Assembly (NCBI GenBank): GCA_038049695.1
Contig: CP142455.1
Coordinates: 30,789,501-30,853,500 of the forward strand
Source: Cinnamomum chago
Taxonomy: Eukaryota > Streptophyta > Magnoliopsida > Laurales > Lauraceae
DNA length: 64,000 nucleotides
Reading direction: 5' to 3'
Positions 34,546-46,378 of the stretch are shown here, one piece after another; the first letter of the stretch is position 1, and each line of letters starts with the position of its first letter. A program made the translations under genes and the position numbers. The notes below the pieces were generated by a model. It did no database searches. It saw only the letters and a list, made by a program, of their open reading frames with translations, and had not been told where the DNA came from.

Positions 34546-35822
34546 TTTGGGTCTTTGACACAGACGTGGGAACACAACGAGTCTCATCACATGGTGGCAT
34601 GCGTCTGTGCGTAATGCAGTTTCGTGGAAGTGGAAGGCCACACCCAAGAGATGAGACTCGGTGAGTATGTGGAAGAGAATTTTATCTTGAAAAATTTCTG
34701 AGTATATGTATAATCCAGTGAGTAGAAACTTTTTGATATTAGATTTCAATATTGGAATTACATCAGATAGTGTTTTGAAAGGAAATTGCTCTTCATAAAT
34801 ATTTAATTTACTAAACCTATTAATTTAGCTTTTATGGACCCTTGACTGTGGCTTGATTTGAAAGGTGGTCACTATAGATGGACCTGAAGTGATAAATTAT
34901 GCACACTTAAAGTGTTTAATAATTACTAAGTGATTAATCTAATATCAAGAACTTTTATGATTGAAAAAAAATTTGGTGTACAATTTAATTATCTTTATTT
35001 ACCACAACTTAGTTTAAAATCTGTTGCATTGTTTAGGATTTTCTAAATATTAAATAATATAATATTTTATTAATTATTATATTATTCTACTCTAAATTAT
35101 TTTACTCTATTAGTATTTAAACCTATAAATATTTTATTCTGCACATATCCAAATTTTTAGAGGGTTAAAATAATTTCACTCAATGTGGTTATATGTTTGA
35201 CCTGTTTTGTCTGACTTTTCAAAAAAAACAAATAAAACATTTAATACAGAAAACATGATTTATTTGGAAATATATTTTTTTATATTAAATTTTGTGAAAG
35301 TGGAGCAGAAAAGTTTAGTTTTCTCCATAAAAAAAGCACTTATGTTTGGCACCAATTGGCCACAAGTGTCCATTCGATGGGCCATGGATAAATGTAGTTT
35401 TAACTTTTAAGATTGACTCCGATCGTGAATGGAGTACAGTAGACAATGGCACAGCGCAAAAAGAAAATTTGACATGTAAATTGTGGGGTTGTCACCATGA
35501 AAGTTATTGCTATCTCCCTCTTTCCACACGTTATTTATTGTGGGGCCACCATCGGTAGACTTACGTTTTTTATGGTCTACGCTTAGGCATGTTTGCATAA
35601 CAGCCGCTCTATGGAAAATCATGCTTGCTTCTTTCTGCCCATTTGGTGCAATGCATATGCTTCTCAATGTCAACAAGAGGAAACTCAAGTCGTTTTCTTT
35701 GAATATGTGAAAATTTATTTTTTAGGGAAGAGGTCAATATTTATTTGTCAGGGAGGTAGGAGGGTATGTATTCGATGAAATCAGCAAATGTTCTTTTCCA
35801 TTGTTTTTTCTTATATCTCTTC
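34546..35822 (+). repeat. RLP-B upstream region, shared with RLP-A upstream modules
   Basis: It contains matches to 11520-12540, 13400-13530 and 15760-16060, and then jumps to the sequence matching 17940-18090. Relative to RLP-A, about 1.9 kb (16060-17940) is absent here. No gene was found. Confidence 0.72.
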
Positions 35823-35830
35823 TATAAATA
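35823..35830 (+). promoter_or_regulatory. TATA box of RLP-B
   Basis: TATAAATA lies 85 bp upstream of ATG 35908. Spacing and context are identical to RLP-A. Confidence 0.75.
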
Positions 35831-35907
35831 CCAAGTGATTCTTCTCCTTAAATCTCATCACCTCATCAGTGTTGCTTAAAACTTATACCCATCTGAGAGC
35901 ACTACTG

Positions 35908-38900
35908 ATGGATCACCTCAACTCCTTCCCTTTTACTAAAACCTCTTGTTGTTTCCTCCTCTCTCTTCTTGCCTTTTCGCTGCAGCTACTTATGCTCTTT
36001 GAAACCACACTCTCATTTTCCTTCATTGGGAGTTAGAACAGTTCCGCATCAAAGTGCCTTCATCACAAGAAGTTTGCCTTGCTTCAACTCAAGCATGGCT
36101 TTTTTATAGAACGTGGCTACTATAATAACTCTTCTTCAAAGCTCGATTCTTGGGATCCAGCCACCGATTGTTGCTCTTGGGATGGCATCACATGCAACGA
36201 GGCTACGGGTCACGTGATTGGACTCGATCTTTGTGAGCCTAGCTAGGGTTTCAATTGAAGGTCAAATAGACTCTAACCTCTTCAGTCTTCGCGGCCTCCA
36301 AATGCTCAACCTTTCTTGGAACGATTTCTATCCGCACCCAATACCCTCTGGGCTCAGCCACCTCACCAATTTAACCCATCTGAACCTCTCATTATCAGAG
36401 TTTACTGGCCAAATCCCATTCGAAATATCAAGATTGACCAAGCTTGTTTCCCTGGATCTCTCTGACAATCTTTACGGACCATTAGGCAACCTAAAGCTCA
36501 AAAGCCCAAACCTCACAACACTCATTGGAAACTTATCCAGCCTCCAAGAGCTCTTTCTTGACAGGGCAAACATCTCGGAGGAGCACGGTGGCAAGTGGGC
36601 TCAAGCCATATCCACCACACTACCTAATCTTCATAGGTTGAGCTTACGTGGTTGTGGTCTTCAAGGACCTATTGTTCCCTCTTTTTTACAGATTCCTTCT
36701 CTTTCTCAACTCTCATTGGATGGAAACAATCTCTCCATTGTTGTACCTGATTTCTTGGGCGACTCCTCTGCTTTGACATCTCTCACCCTTAGTGGCTGTG
36801 GTTTGTATGGAAAAGTTCCAGAGAGTATTTTCTTGATGCCAAATCTACAAAAACTTGACATTTCAGACAATCCACATCTCATCATTGATTTTTCAGAATT
36901 TCCTCAGAACAAAGCTTTGCAGAGCTTGTTCCTGGGAAACACTAGATTTCAGAAGAAAATGTTGAGTTCCATCATTAATCTCAAGTTCTTGAAGGAGCTA
37001 TCACTTCAAAATTCTAGTTTATGTGGTTCATTACCTTCTTCAATTGCAAACCTCACCCAACTTGAGTATCTGGATCTTTCATCAAACAATTTCAGCGGTA
37101 CAATTCCTTCATCCTATGCAGATGGACTCAAACATCTCATTTCTCTTTATCTATATAATAATTCACTTGAGGGATCTATCCCGTCATCTCTGTTTTCTCA
37201 CCCAACATTGCAATACTTGCATCTCTCTTACAACCAATTTAGTGGTTTCCTTCCCGACTCTCATAATGCATCATCCTCAGTGCTGGAGAGGATTGACTTG
37301 AAGAACAACAAACTGCAAGGGACAATTCCTAGGCTAGTCTTTGAACTCACGAAGCTACAGTTTCTTTCCCTATCTAACAACAACTTCAGTGGCACTATAG
37401 CATTAGATATGTTCAAAAACTTTTCATATCTTGATCTTTCAGACAATAGCTTGTCAATCATCAATAGCAATGGTAGTCCCCATCTAATCCCCTCATCTCA
37501 AATGTGGTTTTTGTCTCTACGTTCATGCAACATCAGTGAATTTCCAGACATCCTTAAAAGTCTTAATCAATTGGAATTTCTTGATCTCTCGAAAAACAAA
37601 ATACATGGTGAAATACCCACATGGATTTGGGAGATAGGAAATGGGAGTGTATTTCGTCTTAATCTTTCAAAGAATTTCTTGGAGAGTTTTAAGTATTCAT
37701 TGCCTGAATTTTCATCAAGTAATTTGAGAATTATTGACCTTCATTCCAACACATTGCAAGGGTCACTTCCAATCCTACCACATCAAGTTTACTTTCAGGA
37801 CTATTCAAACAATAGTCTCTCCTCTATCATTCCAGTTAGTATAAACTTCACTTCCACTCGATACTTTTTTCTTTCAGGTAATAATGTCAGTGGAGAAATC
37901 CCTTCATCAATTTGTAAAGCACGTCTCCTTGAAGTCCTTGATCTGTCTAAAAACAACTTTAGTGGAAACATTCCTACTTGTCTTGGTAAAACTGGTGATT
38001 CCCTCAAGATTTTAAATTTGCAAAGAAATGCTTTTCAGGGCATCGTGCCTGACACATTTAAAAAGGAATGCACTCTGAGGACGCTCAATCTTGATAGCAA
38101 TGAACTAGAAGGGCCAGTACCGAAGTCATTAGCCAATTGCAAAACATTGGAGGTTATAGACCTTGGAAACAATCGTCTAAATGATTCCTTCCCATTCTGG
38201 TTTGATAGCTTATCAGATTTACGTATTTTGATCTTACGATCCAACAAATTTCATGGTCCCATTGCTCATTCCCATGCTTAAAAAATTCTTCATTCCCATT
38301 TATGCAAATCTTTGACATTTCTTCCAATTATTTTGTGGGTATTGTTCCCCCAAATTTTTTTCTAAATTGGGAATTGATGGCAGGAGAAGGTGGTTCAAAT
38401 TCAAGTTCTGATGTCCAAGTTGTTAAGTACCAATTTCAAAATGGACTTTACTATCAAGATTCAGTGATGGTGATGATGAAAGGGCATGATCATGAGGTGG
38501 TTAAGATCATCACTGCATTGACCTTAGTGGATCTTTCAAACAATAGATTTGAGGGGGAGATTCCTAAATCAATATGCAATCTCAAGTTACTCCATGTGCT
38601 CAACTTCTCACAAAATGATTTCACTGGTCCAATAACAGCTTTGCTGAAGAATTTAACGCAGCTTGAGTCATTAGATCTTTCAAGAAATAATTTATCAGGG
38701 AATATCCCTTGGCAATTATCCAAGCTCACATTTCTTGCAGTCTTGAATCTCTCACAAAATCTCCTCCATGGAAGAATACCACAAAGCCAACAGTTCCTCA
38801 CATTTACCAATAGTTCCTTCCTTGGGAACACTGGCTTATGTGGATTGCCATTATCAACAAAATGTGAAGACACTGAAGCTCCACCACCATCAACGTTTAA

Positions 38901-39075
38901 TAGTTCTGGCTTGGATGGAATTGGAGAAATTGGTTTGGAATTCATGTGGATGGGATTTAGAATTGGAGTTGTATTTGGGTTCGGGGTGATCTTTTGTTGG
39001 ACTCTGGCACTTTGGAGGAGAGGAAGTAGAAAATACATGCAACTCATTGATAGAATGTTTGTTCATAATTTTTGA
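35908..39075 (+). pseudogene. receptor-like protein RLP-B (Ve1/Ve2-type eLRR-RLP), broken
   Basis: It is a full-length paralogue of RLP-A by position, with the same signal peptide, LRRNT cap (CCSWDGITC), LRR run, island (NWELMAGEGG, LYYQDSVMV), TM (WMGFRIGVVFGFGVIFCW) and tail ending MFVHNF. Its lesions differ: TAG at 36034-36036 early in the mature N-terminus, a frameshift near 36240 at the end of the LRRNT cap (GLDLCEPS), and a 2 bp insertion near 38279 that stops the main frame just before the island. The 687-codon frame 36218-38281 and the 257-codon frame 38302-39075 are the surviving parts. RLP-B keeps the early LRR segment (EFTGQIPFEISRLT) that RLP-A lost. As read it cannot make a membrane-anchored receptor from its own start; a secreted LRR fragment from an internal start is conceivable but unsupported. 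Confidence 0.9.
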
Positions 39076-39293
39076 GTGATTCCATCATATGTACACCGGT
39101 AAGATAATTAATGAAGGAGAATACTTGAAAGAAAGATGGTGAGTTTTCAACAGACACAAGGAATGGAGTCGATTCATGGATGGTTGTGCCTTTTACTACC
39201 AATATGAAATTGTGAGATATGTGTAATTAATCAATACTTTTGTAGTTTATTTTACACTTATTGAAAATATGTAAAGTTGTTTGTATAAAACCC

Positions 39294-39299
39294 AATAAA
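39294..39299 (+). terminator. poly(A) signal of RLP-B
   Basis: AATAAA in CCCAATAAAGG, the same context and offset as after RLP-A. Confidence 0.5.
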
Positions 39300-40585
39300 G
39301 GCAACTAGTAGTTTTATTCAAGTGTGGTTTTTTTTTTGAGGTGGTTGTATCTTTTCTTAAAACATAAAGGGCACATTTGTATAATATTCACGGAAAACAG
39401 GCTTTGCGGACTTTTTTCTCTTTTATATTTTTTAAATTTTTTTCGAAAGTCCTCTTCTTAACCAACTTTTTGTAGAATCTATGAAATCATATCTCATTTT
39501 CGTGCTTGTCCTCGTTGAAAAGTAGATGCACCAAGTGTGAAAAATTATATGTTCAAAACGCACTAACTTCTAACTAATTGCTTAAAGTCTATCTCTTGGA
39601 CAACTTTGCCTTTTGCGGATGAGAATCGTCAGGAGTATAGAAAATAGAACATATTTCATTTCAATTGCTTGATGATATTTGTTTCTTCTAAAAACATTAT
39701 CCTTTATGTTGAAAACTTAAATTTTTGGGTGTATGTCTCTTCTCAAGTTGTTTGCAAGTAACTTGCCAGCTAGACTAGCCATGGACGGCTATTTTGGGTT
39801 GGCTATATAAATTCTATTTCTCCATTTCTGCAATCCTAATTCAAATCCTCATATAAGTTGCACGTTTTCAAATTCACATTTTTATTTATAAATAAAAACA
39901 ATTGGACCCTTCTAGCATTTTCTCAACTTGGCAAATAAGAAGTCACTATACCTGGTACAAGAGGCCGTGCCTCAAAGAAGATTAGGCCCTCATCTTGAGT
40001 ATTATATCCACAAAAGTTCAAGCATACTGACAACTTACAAGTATGCCTAAACCTTCCTCCCATTTCGTTTTTCTTTTTCATATATATCGTTTACTAATTT
40101 AAGATCCAGGCATGATAAATATAACACATTAAAATTGAGCAACCATTTTGCCTTCATTCATATTCACATTTAAAAAGGGGTGCCTACGGAAACTTGTGAC
40201 TGTTAAATATAATTTGTTTGCTGCAAATTAAAAAAAAAAATTGACAAGTTCGTATAAAAAATCTGATTTAATTATATACAATAAGTAAAAAAAAAGAAAA
40301 AGAAATCTTAAATACCTAATTAAGCACATGAGAATTGAGGGGACCAAATCCGAGTTTAAACTGATGGGTTGAGACAAACATAGAAAACATTTTTTTTTTT
40401 AATTTGAAAAAGATATAACTATGATTTTAAGTATCAGTTTAATCAACACCCATATTGTGCCTCTCAAAATGTTATAAAAGATATTTACATAGGGCCATGA
40501 TGTTTTTTTTAGAGGTAAATTAATGCACTTGCACCCTCACCCGGGGGGGTGTGATGATGAGCAATTACTGGGGCACGATAGTGCA
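39300..40585 (+). other. RLP-B downstream flank, no gene
   Basis: The first ~250 bp matches the RLP-A flank. The part at 40255-40390 matches 10470-10690 upstream of RLP-A. This supports a block duplication rather than a duplication of the RLP genes alone. Confidence 0.6.
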
Positions 40586-41493
40586 TGTGTGGGGATATCT
40601 ACATAATACCAAGATTATCATCCCATCTCAGTTAGGTCAGCACCACCTCGGTCAGCACCCTCTCAGCTAGGTCAGAACCACCTCGGTCAGCACCATCTCA
40701 GCTCGGTCAGCACCATCTCAGCTCGGTCAGCACCACCTCGGTCATCTCAGCTCAGCACTTGAGCTAGGCACCTAGCCTCAGCTCCTCAGCTCGGTAACAG
40801 TACCAGCTCAGCTAGGCATCTCATCTCAGCAATAGTACCACACTTCCACCTCGGCCAAGTGCTCCACCTCGGCCAAGTGACTCACCTCGACCAAGTTCTC
40901 CACCTCGGCCAAGTGCTTCACCTCGGCCAGGAACTCCCACCTAGGCAGCAGTGCCAGAATGCTTACCAAGACGAGTACAAATAGCTGTACCTCTATGGAA
41001 ACTCAACCACGTTACAGAACGTGTCGAGTAATGATGACATGCATCGGGTAGAGAAAAAGAGTTGTCATTATCCGGCGGCTACATCTACATCAAGTCGCCA
41101 GAGTAAGGTCCGATGGGACTGCAATTAAAGAAGTAAGGTCCGATGGGACAATGCCTTCACCTACCCCCATTAAGGGAACATAGTACTGGCTGATGGAATT
41201 TCCATCTCCATCTACCTCCAAAAGTCAACTCTTCAGCCTATATATATAAAGAGGTAAAAAAAAAAAAAAGGTACGCCAAGGCTTACACTCAGAGACACCA
41301 TTCCTCTTTTCCTTCTTCCTCCATCCTTTGTTGAGTTGTTGAACTAACTTAGGCATCGGAGGGCCTTGCGCTGACAGCAGCCAGGGTCTCTGATCCTTTG
41401 TTTCTCCTCCTCTTTCAGGTTTTCAGGCAGTTAATCCTTCCCAAAGAAGTTTTATATCATCTAAGTAAGTCCGCGGGATTTTTTGCACTTACA
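40586..41493. mobile_element. solo LTR (908 bp), probably gypsy-type
   Basis: It opens TGTGTGGGGATATC and closes GCACTTACA, a TG...CA element, and is flanked by the 5 bp TSD GTGCA (40581-40585 and 41494-41498). A TATA-like TATATATAAAGAGG lies near 41240. It is followed by the 'ttgttgagttgttgaac' and 'cttaggcatcggagggcc' type sequence common near the R/U5 part of plant LTRs. No internal domain is next to it. Confidence 0.85.
40640..40940 (+). repeat. minisatellite inside the solo LTR
   Basis: Short imperfect units of CAGCTCGGTCAGCACCAC and CCACCTCGGCCAAGTG type, period about 18-24 bp, carry more than ten recognisable cores (CTCGGTCAG / CTCGGCCAAG). Confidence 0.85.
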
Positions 41494-41498
41494 GTGCA

Positions 41499-43314
41499 AT
41501 AACTACATCTCCGAAGTGCAATAACTACATCTCCGGAAAAAAAAAATCTAGTCAAAATCCATGCTTTCTAGGATTTTAAAGTCCCAGGAGAGGTCAACCT
41601 TTGTAGTTTATCTATCGAATTGTGCACTCTCCTTCTCCCCGGCAATACAACAAACAAAAATTACAGACCCAGCCATGGAATCAGCGGAGGTTGCAATCAG
41701 GTGAACAATTTTGCACCTGTGGTTCACTTCTTGGTGAGCTAGACCAGTGAATCAAAACAGGCTTCTCTAAATTTTTCCTTCCCCCAACTCATTCAGTATT
41801 CACAATTGGATTTGCCTGCTTCAACCAAAGATAACATGAACAATCCCCATATGAAGTTGATGACTTCAAACGAATGTTGAATATCATGCAAATTTATGTA
41901 ATATACGTGGGCTGCTGATTCACATGGGCTTCGTTTTGATCCAATGGCAGGCTAAAAGTTCAAAATAAATAAAAATAAATAAATAAAGAGTCTTAGTTTT
42001 AATGTAACCCAGAATAATTTCATGCCAGGTCAATTTGTTTTTAACATCTCGAAATTAAATTATTACAATACAGAACTCCTATCCAGTATTGTTGGAGATT
42101 GTTTGAGTGCCTACTATACAAGATGCCAATCAATCTCAAAGAAACTCCCATTTATAACCTAAATTTTTAAGTTTTGGACTCAAAATTTATAGTTCGAAGA
42201 ATTTAATAACATCTCCCGTGAACATATGGCACAAGCATCCGGGGGTTGGACCTATTGACATGGGAGAGTCTCAGATAAATGAGCCAAAAATAATTAATTA
42301 ACACGGATGTACTTTGTCAATTGAGTTTTTGCATTGTGTTATGGGCTGTTAACACAAAGTTGACCAAATGATATTCAAACGCTTCAAGCAGTACCAATCA
42401 GTGCTTTGCCAAGTCAAGAAATGGATTGCCAAGTCAAGAAATGGCCCATCCACCAAGTGCCTCACCAAGTCAATGGTCTTCAAAAGTCTCAATCACTATC
42501 CGTGAGCCTCTTTTTCCCATGCTTAAAACTCATATTTTGCAAAGCCTCAAAAGGACAAGGATCATCTAATGAGGCTCACAACGCAAATATTCACTGCAGA
42601 TATGGCCACATATCAGTATCCACATTGATTATCTGGTGGGCCTGAACATAGATAGGCGATAAACAGAATACCAAAGCCATTGAATAATTCCAGCCATTGG
42701 AGCAGATGGCTTTTCATATTGCATATGGACCATTTGCTTATTGTTTCTTTGACAACCCATTCACAGACTGCAGATGGAGTCTTTGGCAACATTCCCTCAT
42801 TCATAGTAGGTCCCACCAAAGGATCTTTCTCATTCTTTGAAAGGTAAAACCCATTTGTACAGAACGACTGGTTAAAACCAAGCATTATACACTACCTCCA
42901 CCATGTCACCCAACACTATTTCTAAATTCTAGTCATACAAAATAGCAATGAATCGACTTCCCCATTATATATCTAACCCTTGAAATCTCCATAGTTCTCT
43001 ATGGAAAGAAAAATAAGATAGAATAGTAATGACCCATGTCAAAAAGTGCATCAAGAACCCCTTTTTTTCATAAACAAATAACAGAATAAGATGAAAAAGG
43101 AAAACCCTTTTACACCCAAAAGAAACCAGAATAAGAAAAATTAGCAATAACCATCTCAAGAAACAGAGATAACAATCCATTATCATTGAAATACAGAGTA
43201 TCAATCAACAAAAAGGTATGGTGTTTCAACCAAGAATCGGAGATTTAGAAGAACAGAAAATAATCAACTGATTAGAAGATACTGGAGCAGAAAAGACTGC
43301 TTTTTTTCACTTAC
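41499..43314. other. intergenic or minus-strand intron sequence
   Basis: A 21-22 bp microduplication (tgcaataactacatctccg, twice) follows the solo LTR. If the minus-strand exon at 43315-43423 is real, this region would hold its intron. No second exon was convincingly identified; the minus ORF at 42613-42885 is unassigned. Confidence 0.35.
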
Positions 43315-43423
43315 TTGTGGGATCACCTGCTGTAATGTCGGGAGACACAGCCGTGGCTAAATGGGTTCCAAGGTTGGTGTTTATGAAATCAGGCAATTCA
43401 AGGGAAGAAGAAGAAGTAGCCAT
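43315..43423 (-). CDS. possible first coding exon of an unknown gene
   Basis: On the minus strand an ATG (43423-43421) opens MATSSSSLELPDFINTNLG, continues ...THLATAVSPDITAGDPT and ends at a strong donor (CACAA|GTAAGTG, GT at 43314-43313). The Ala/Thr/Ser-rich start is typical of plant protein N-termini. I do not recognise the protein and could not find the next exon. A gypsy-type LTR fragment starts one base upstream of the ATG, so any promoter and 5' UTR would be displaced. The gene may be dead or truncated. Confidence 0.42.
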
Positions 43424-43424
43424 G

Positions 43425-44075
43425 TGATAAGAGCCTAAAATGTATCATTTAGGCCCCTTAGTTTAGACTTTGATATACACTTTGATGCGATTAATTAGTC
43501 TAATTATGTTATTTTTATGTTTACAGGACCCTAGGAGCATTGGGAAGAAATTGGCGCAAGACGGAAGAAAATTGCCAAAAATCCAGATGACCCGAAGCTC
43601 ACTGGGCGTCCGGACGCCCCACTTAGAAATTGACCCGAGGCCACTGCCTCTAGGCGTCTGGAAGCCCGGTCACAGAGACGCGCTGGAAATTATTTTTCTT
43701 GGCGTCCGAACGCCCAGTTCTTGGCGTCCAGACGCCCGAACCGTCTGAGAGTCCACCTCATGCGCGTTTTGACGAGGTTTTTCATCCCAAAACCTATAAA
43801 TAAAAGCCCAAACTTGGTTTTAGAGTCATTGACATTTTGGGAGAAGGTCTAGAGCAAGGTTTTTGAGCTTTTGGAAGCACGTCAATGGGGATTTCATCAA
43901 AGATTCTTCGTCAATCGTCTTGCATGAGTAACTAAATCTCAATCTTTAGGTTGCGATGAAGCCCTAATCTCTTGTTTATGGTGATGTATAGGTTTAGGGT
44001 TTTACTTTAAACGCTTTTGGTTATATGACAGGATGTTAATCCATTGATGGGATTCTATTAATGCAATATCTCTTT
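43425..44075 (+). mobile_element. truncated LTR of a Ty3/gypsy Tat-like element
   Basis: It opens TGATAAGAGCCTAAAATG and runs through 'ttagtctaattatgtt' and 'gtttacaggaccc', which resembles the 5' part of Tat-type LTRs. It carries several GGCGTCCGGACGCCC-like palindromic words (43600-43740) and a TATA box (CCTATAAATAAAAG near 43795). The 3' end of the LTR is missing and a LINE 3' end abuts it near 44075. Confidence 0.6.
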
Positions 44076-44077
44076 CT

Positions 44078-44632
44078 TGGATGCATCTTCCTTTGGGTAT
44101 CCTTAAGATCAATTTTGATTGGAGTTTTATTTGCTCCACTAGAAGAGGTGGGATTGGTGGTGGTGCTAGAGATTGGTCTGGAATAGTTGTTAGAAGTTTT
44201 TCGGGGCCTTTAGAGGCTTTGGATGGTAATGAAGTTGAAGTTTTTTCCTCTTTTGGTGGGCTGTCGTGAGTTGTGTAGAATGGGTTGTTTCAATGCTGCT
44301 CTTGAAGGTGATTCCTTTTCATCTACTTAGTGGGGTTCTTGCAGTTCTTCTTATCCTTCGAGGTTGGCGGATTGGATTGAGGGGATGGAGAAAATATCGC
44401 GTCAGTTGGATGCCTCTTTTAGTCATATTTTAAGAGATTCTAATGTCATGGCGGATGCTCTTGCTGGGGAAGGATCAGCTCTTCGTTCATCTCTTTCGTT
44501 AGATGTTTAGTTTCCTCTTTTATTGTTAGGTTTTTGTTTTGGTGTTTGTTGTTTTTGTGTTTGGTTTTTGGTGGCTTTGTTTTTTGGTGGTTCTTTTGTG
44601 GTTTAATAAATTTTACCATTATATAAAAAAAA
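44078..44632 (+). pseudogene. LINE (non-LTR retrotransposon) 3' end, RNase H domain
   Basis: Two frames together encode a plant LINE RNase H domain (RVT_3). INFDWS supplies the first aspartate, GGIGGGARDWSGIVV follows, NEVEVFSSFGG the glutamate, LEGDSFS the second aspartate, and SNVMADALAGEGSALRSS the last. A frameshift lies near 44260 and a TAG near 44328. The tail ends in TTATATAAAAAAAAG at 44619-44633, a short A-run as expected for a 5'-truncated LINE insertion. No TSD was confirmed. Confidence 0.8.
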
Positions 44633-44932
44633 GATTGAAATGGAAAGAAATTAAAATTTATTCCATTCACTTCTTCATAACAGTTACAAGACTTGGTGTA
44701 AACGAGATGGACACTATTGAAACTATTATGAATTTTTTTATCAAGAATGTTCTAAGATGTAATTAACTGGAGATTCATTCAACACAAGAAGATGAGCACC
44801 TGGAAGATGCCACACACTGAAACTTACTGCATTTTAGAAGGCCTGGTGTGCGTTGTTTCCAACTTATTTGTTATTAGGATATTATAAATATTCAGCTTTG
44901 AGCTTGTTTGTTTGACATTAAATTGCTGAATC

Positions 44933-45193
44933 TTGCAGTTTCGGTCACCAGGAAAACAATATCAAAATTTTGCAACACATTTTTCACAACTCAACCGTAT
45001 CAAATATGTTTATGCCTTTGGTTTCTACGAGATTCTCAAGCTTGAGATGCCACCATATGCTGTTGTAGATGAGGGTATTCACTTCCATTACTTCCACATT
45101 CAGATTTTAGGAAGAATTTGCTTGGGCTATCATGTGAAGTGGGGTCCATGGTTTATGTTATCCACACTCTTTGATATGATGGATCTATTGTGA
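44933..45193 (+). CDS. unrecognised open exon-like frame
   Basis: An 86-codon frame starts just inside TCTTGCAG (possible acceptor at 44937-44938) with FRSPGKQYQNFATHFSQ and continues HFHYFHIQILG. Composition is protein-like (mixed, not low complexity), but I cannot assign a family and see no partner exon. It may be an exon fragment of an unknown gene or chance. Confidence 0.22.
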   Translation: MQFRSPGKQYQNFATHFSQLNRIKYVYAFGFYEILKLEMPPYAVVDEGIHFHYFHIQILGRICLGYHVKWGPWFMLSTLFDMMDLL

Positions 45194-46063
45194 ATAATTT
45201 ATGCAACAAAAGTCTCACAGATGGGAGAATCCTAAACCTTCGTTTGCTATTAAGCAAATAGATGTTTTGGAAGGAAACATAGCAATAGTTAACATTTGAC
45301 AGTTAAGTCTTAAGACTGGATGCATATGATGTTTTGTCCCACTTGTTTGAAATATATGGTCCTCACTTATCTGATCTTGAGATCTAGGCAAACTACACAT
45401 TTCTTCTGGCAGCCCCATAATTTCTGATTGTTTTAGTTGCTTATAATTTGAAAGTGAGTTCTTTTGAAACATGTGATTGATTTTTCTTTAATGTCCTTTT
45501 GCTGATCTTATACCTGATCATCTCTCTTTGGAGAGAATTGGATCCTATGAGGCTCAGAAACGAGATGCATGAGTGATTCAAACGGAACTCCACAGAGGGC
45601 CCACCTATTAAAAATCTGAACTCCTTAAAATAAATGTCATGGTCTTGTATGGAATGTTGTCAAACTTCACCCATAAGAGTTTGTCCCATCGCAAGATTGA
45701 GCAAATGATTGACAATGTGTAAGACATGCAATTGTTAATGTATAAAACATGTCTCTGACCCAAAAAAAAGTTATAAAGCACGTAATTTTTACATATTTCA
45801 TATATACTAGAGCAAGGTGGGACAAACTCTTATTAAAGTGAAATTTGACCATATCACATTCAAGAGGAGGACATTTATTTTGGATGTCTTAGATTTTCAA
45901 TACGTGAACTCCACACTTCTACTTGAATCACTCTCTCATCTAGTGAGTCCATTGGTACAAGCCAGTTTTTGGACTGCTTTTTAGATGTAACTGGTTTTCC
46001 TTCTGATGTTGCTTCGTCATCATAGAGTGATTTCGGCCGTCAGTATTTTCTTGCAAACCATCT
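45194..46063 (+). other. intergenic before TBL-2, no gene
   Basis: No exon or repeat was recognised. Paralogy to TBL-1 begins abruptly at 'ctgcagctcaaggcc' near 46063. Confidence 0.4.
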
Positions 46064-46378
46064 GCAGCTCAAGGCCTTTTCAGGACCATATCACCCAGGC
46101 ATTTTTCAAATGGGGAATGGAACACTGGAGGAAGGTGCGATAACACCACTCCATTGGCTGGAGGGGACAAGGTTTCATCTGATCATCCAGTTGTGGCAGG
46201 TGCTGTCAAGGGCACTAGGGTTGTGCTTTTGGACATAACTGCCCTTTCACAGCTGAGGAATGAGGGACACATATCCTGGTATAGTTTCAAAGCCTCAGAT
46301 GGCGTGCAAGATTGCTTACATTGGTGCCTACCTGGAATTCCGGACACATGGAATGAAATTCTTTATGCACGACTGTAG
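46064..46378 (+). pseudogene. TBL-2: truncated TRICHOME BIREFRINGENCE-LIKE C-terminus
   Basis: Only the last ~105 codons of a TBL gene are present, paralogous to 7677-7917 of TBL-1. The start is frameshifted: one T is lost in the AFFRTISP region. The frame from 46154 then reads [37 protein letters not shown], a complete [18 protein letters not shown] and a stop at 46376-46378. Here the catalytic DxxH (Asp and His of DCLH) is intact, whereas TBL-1 has lost it. GDSL, PMR5N and the membrane anchor are absent, so it is a fragment and not a gene. It fixes what TBL-1 looked like before its deletion. Confidence 0.9.

Noticed and set aside
38490..39047. 185-codon minus-strand ORF across RLP-B C-terminus
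   Set aside because: Shadow of the LRR/TM coding strand; the same shadow recurs in RLP-A, split in two.
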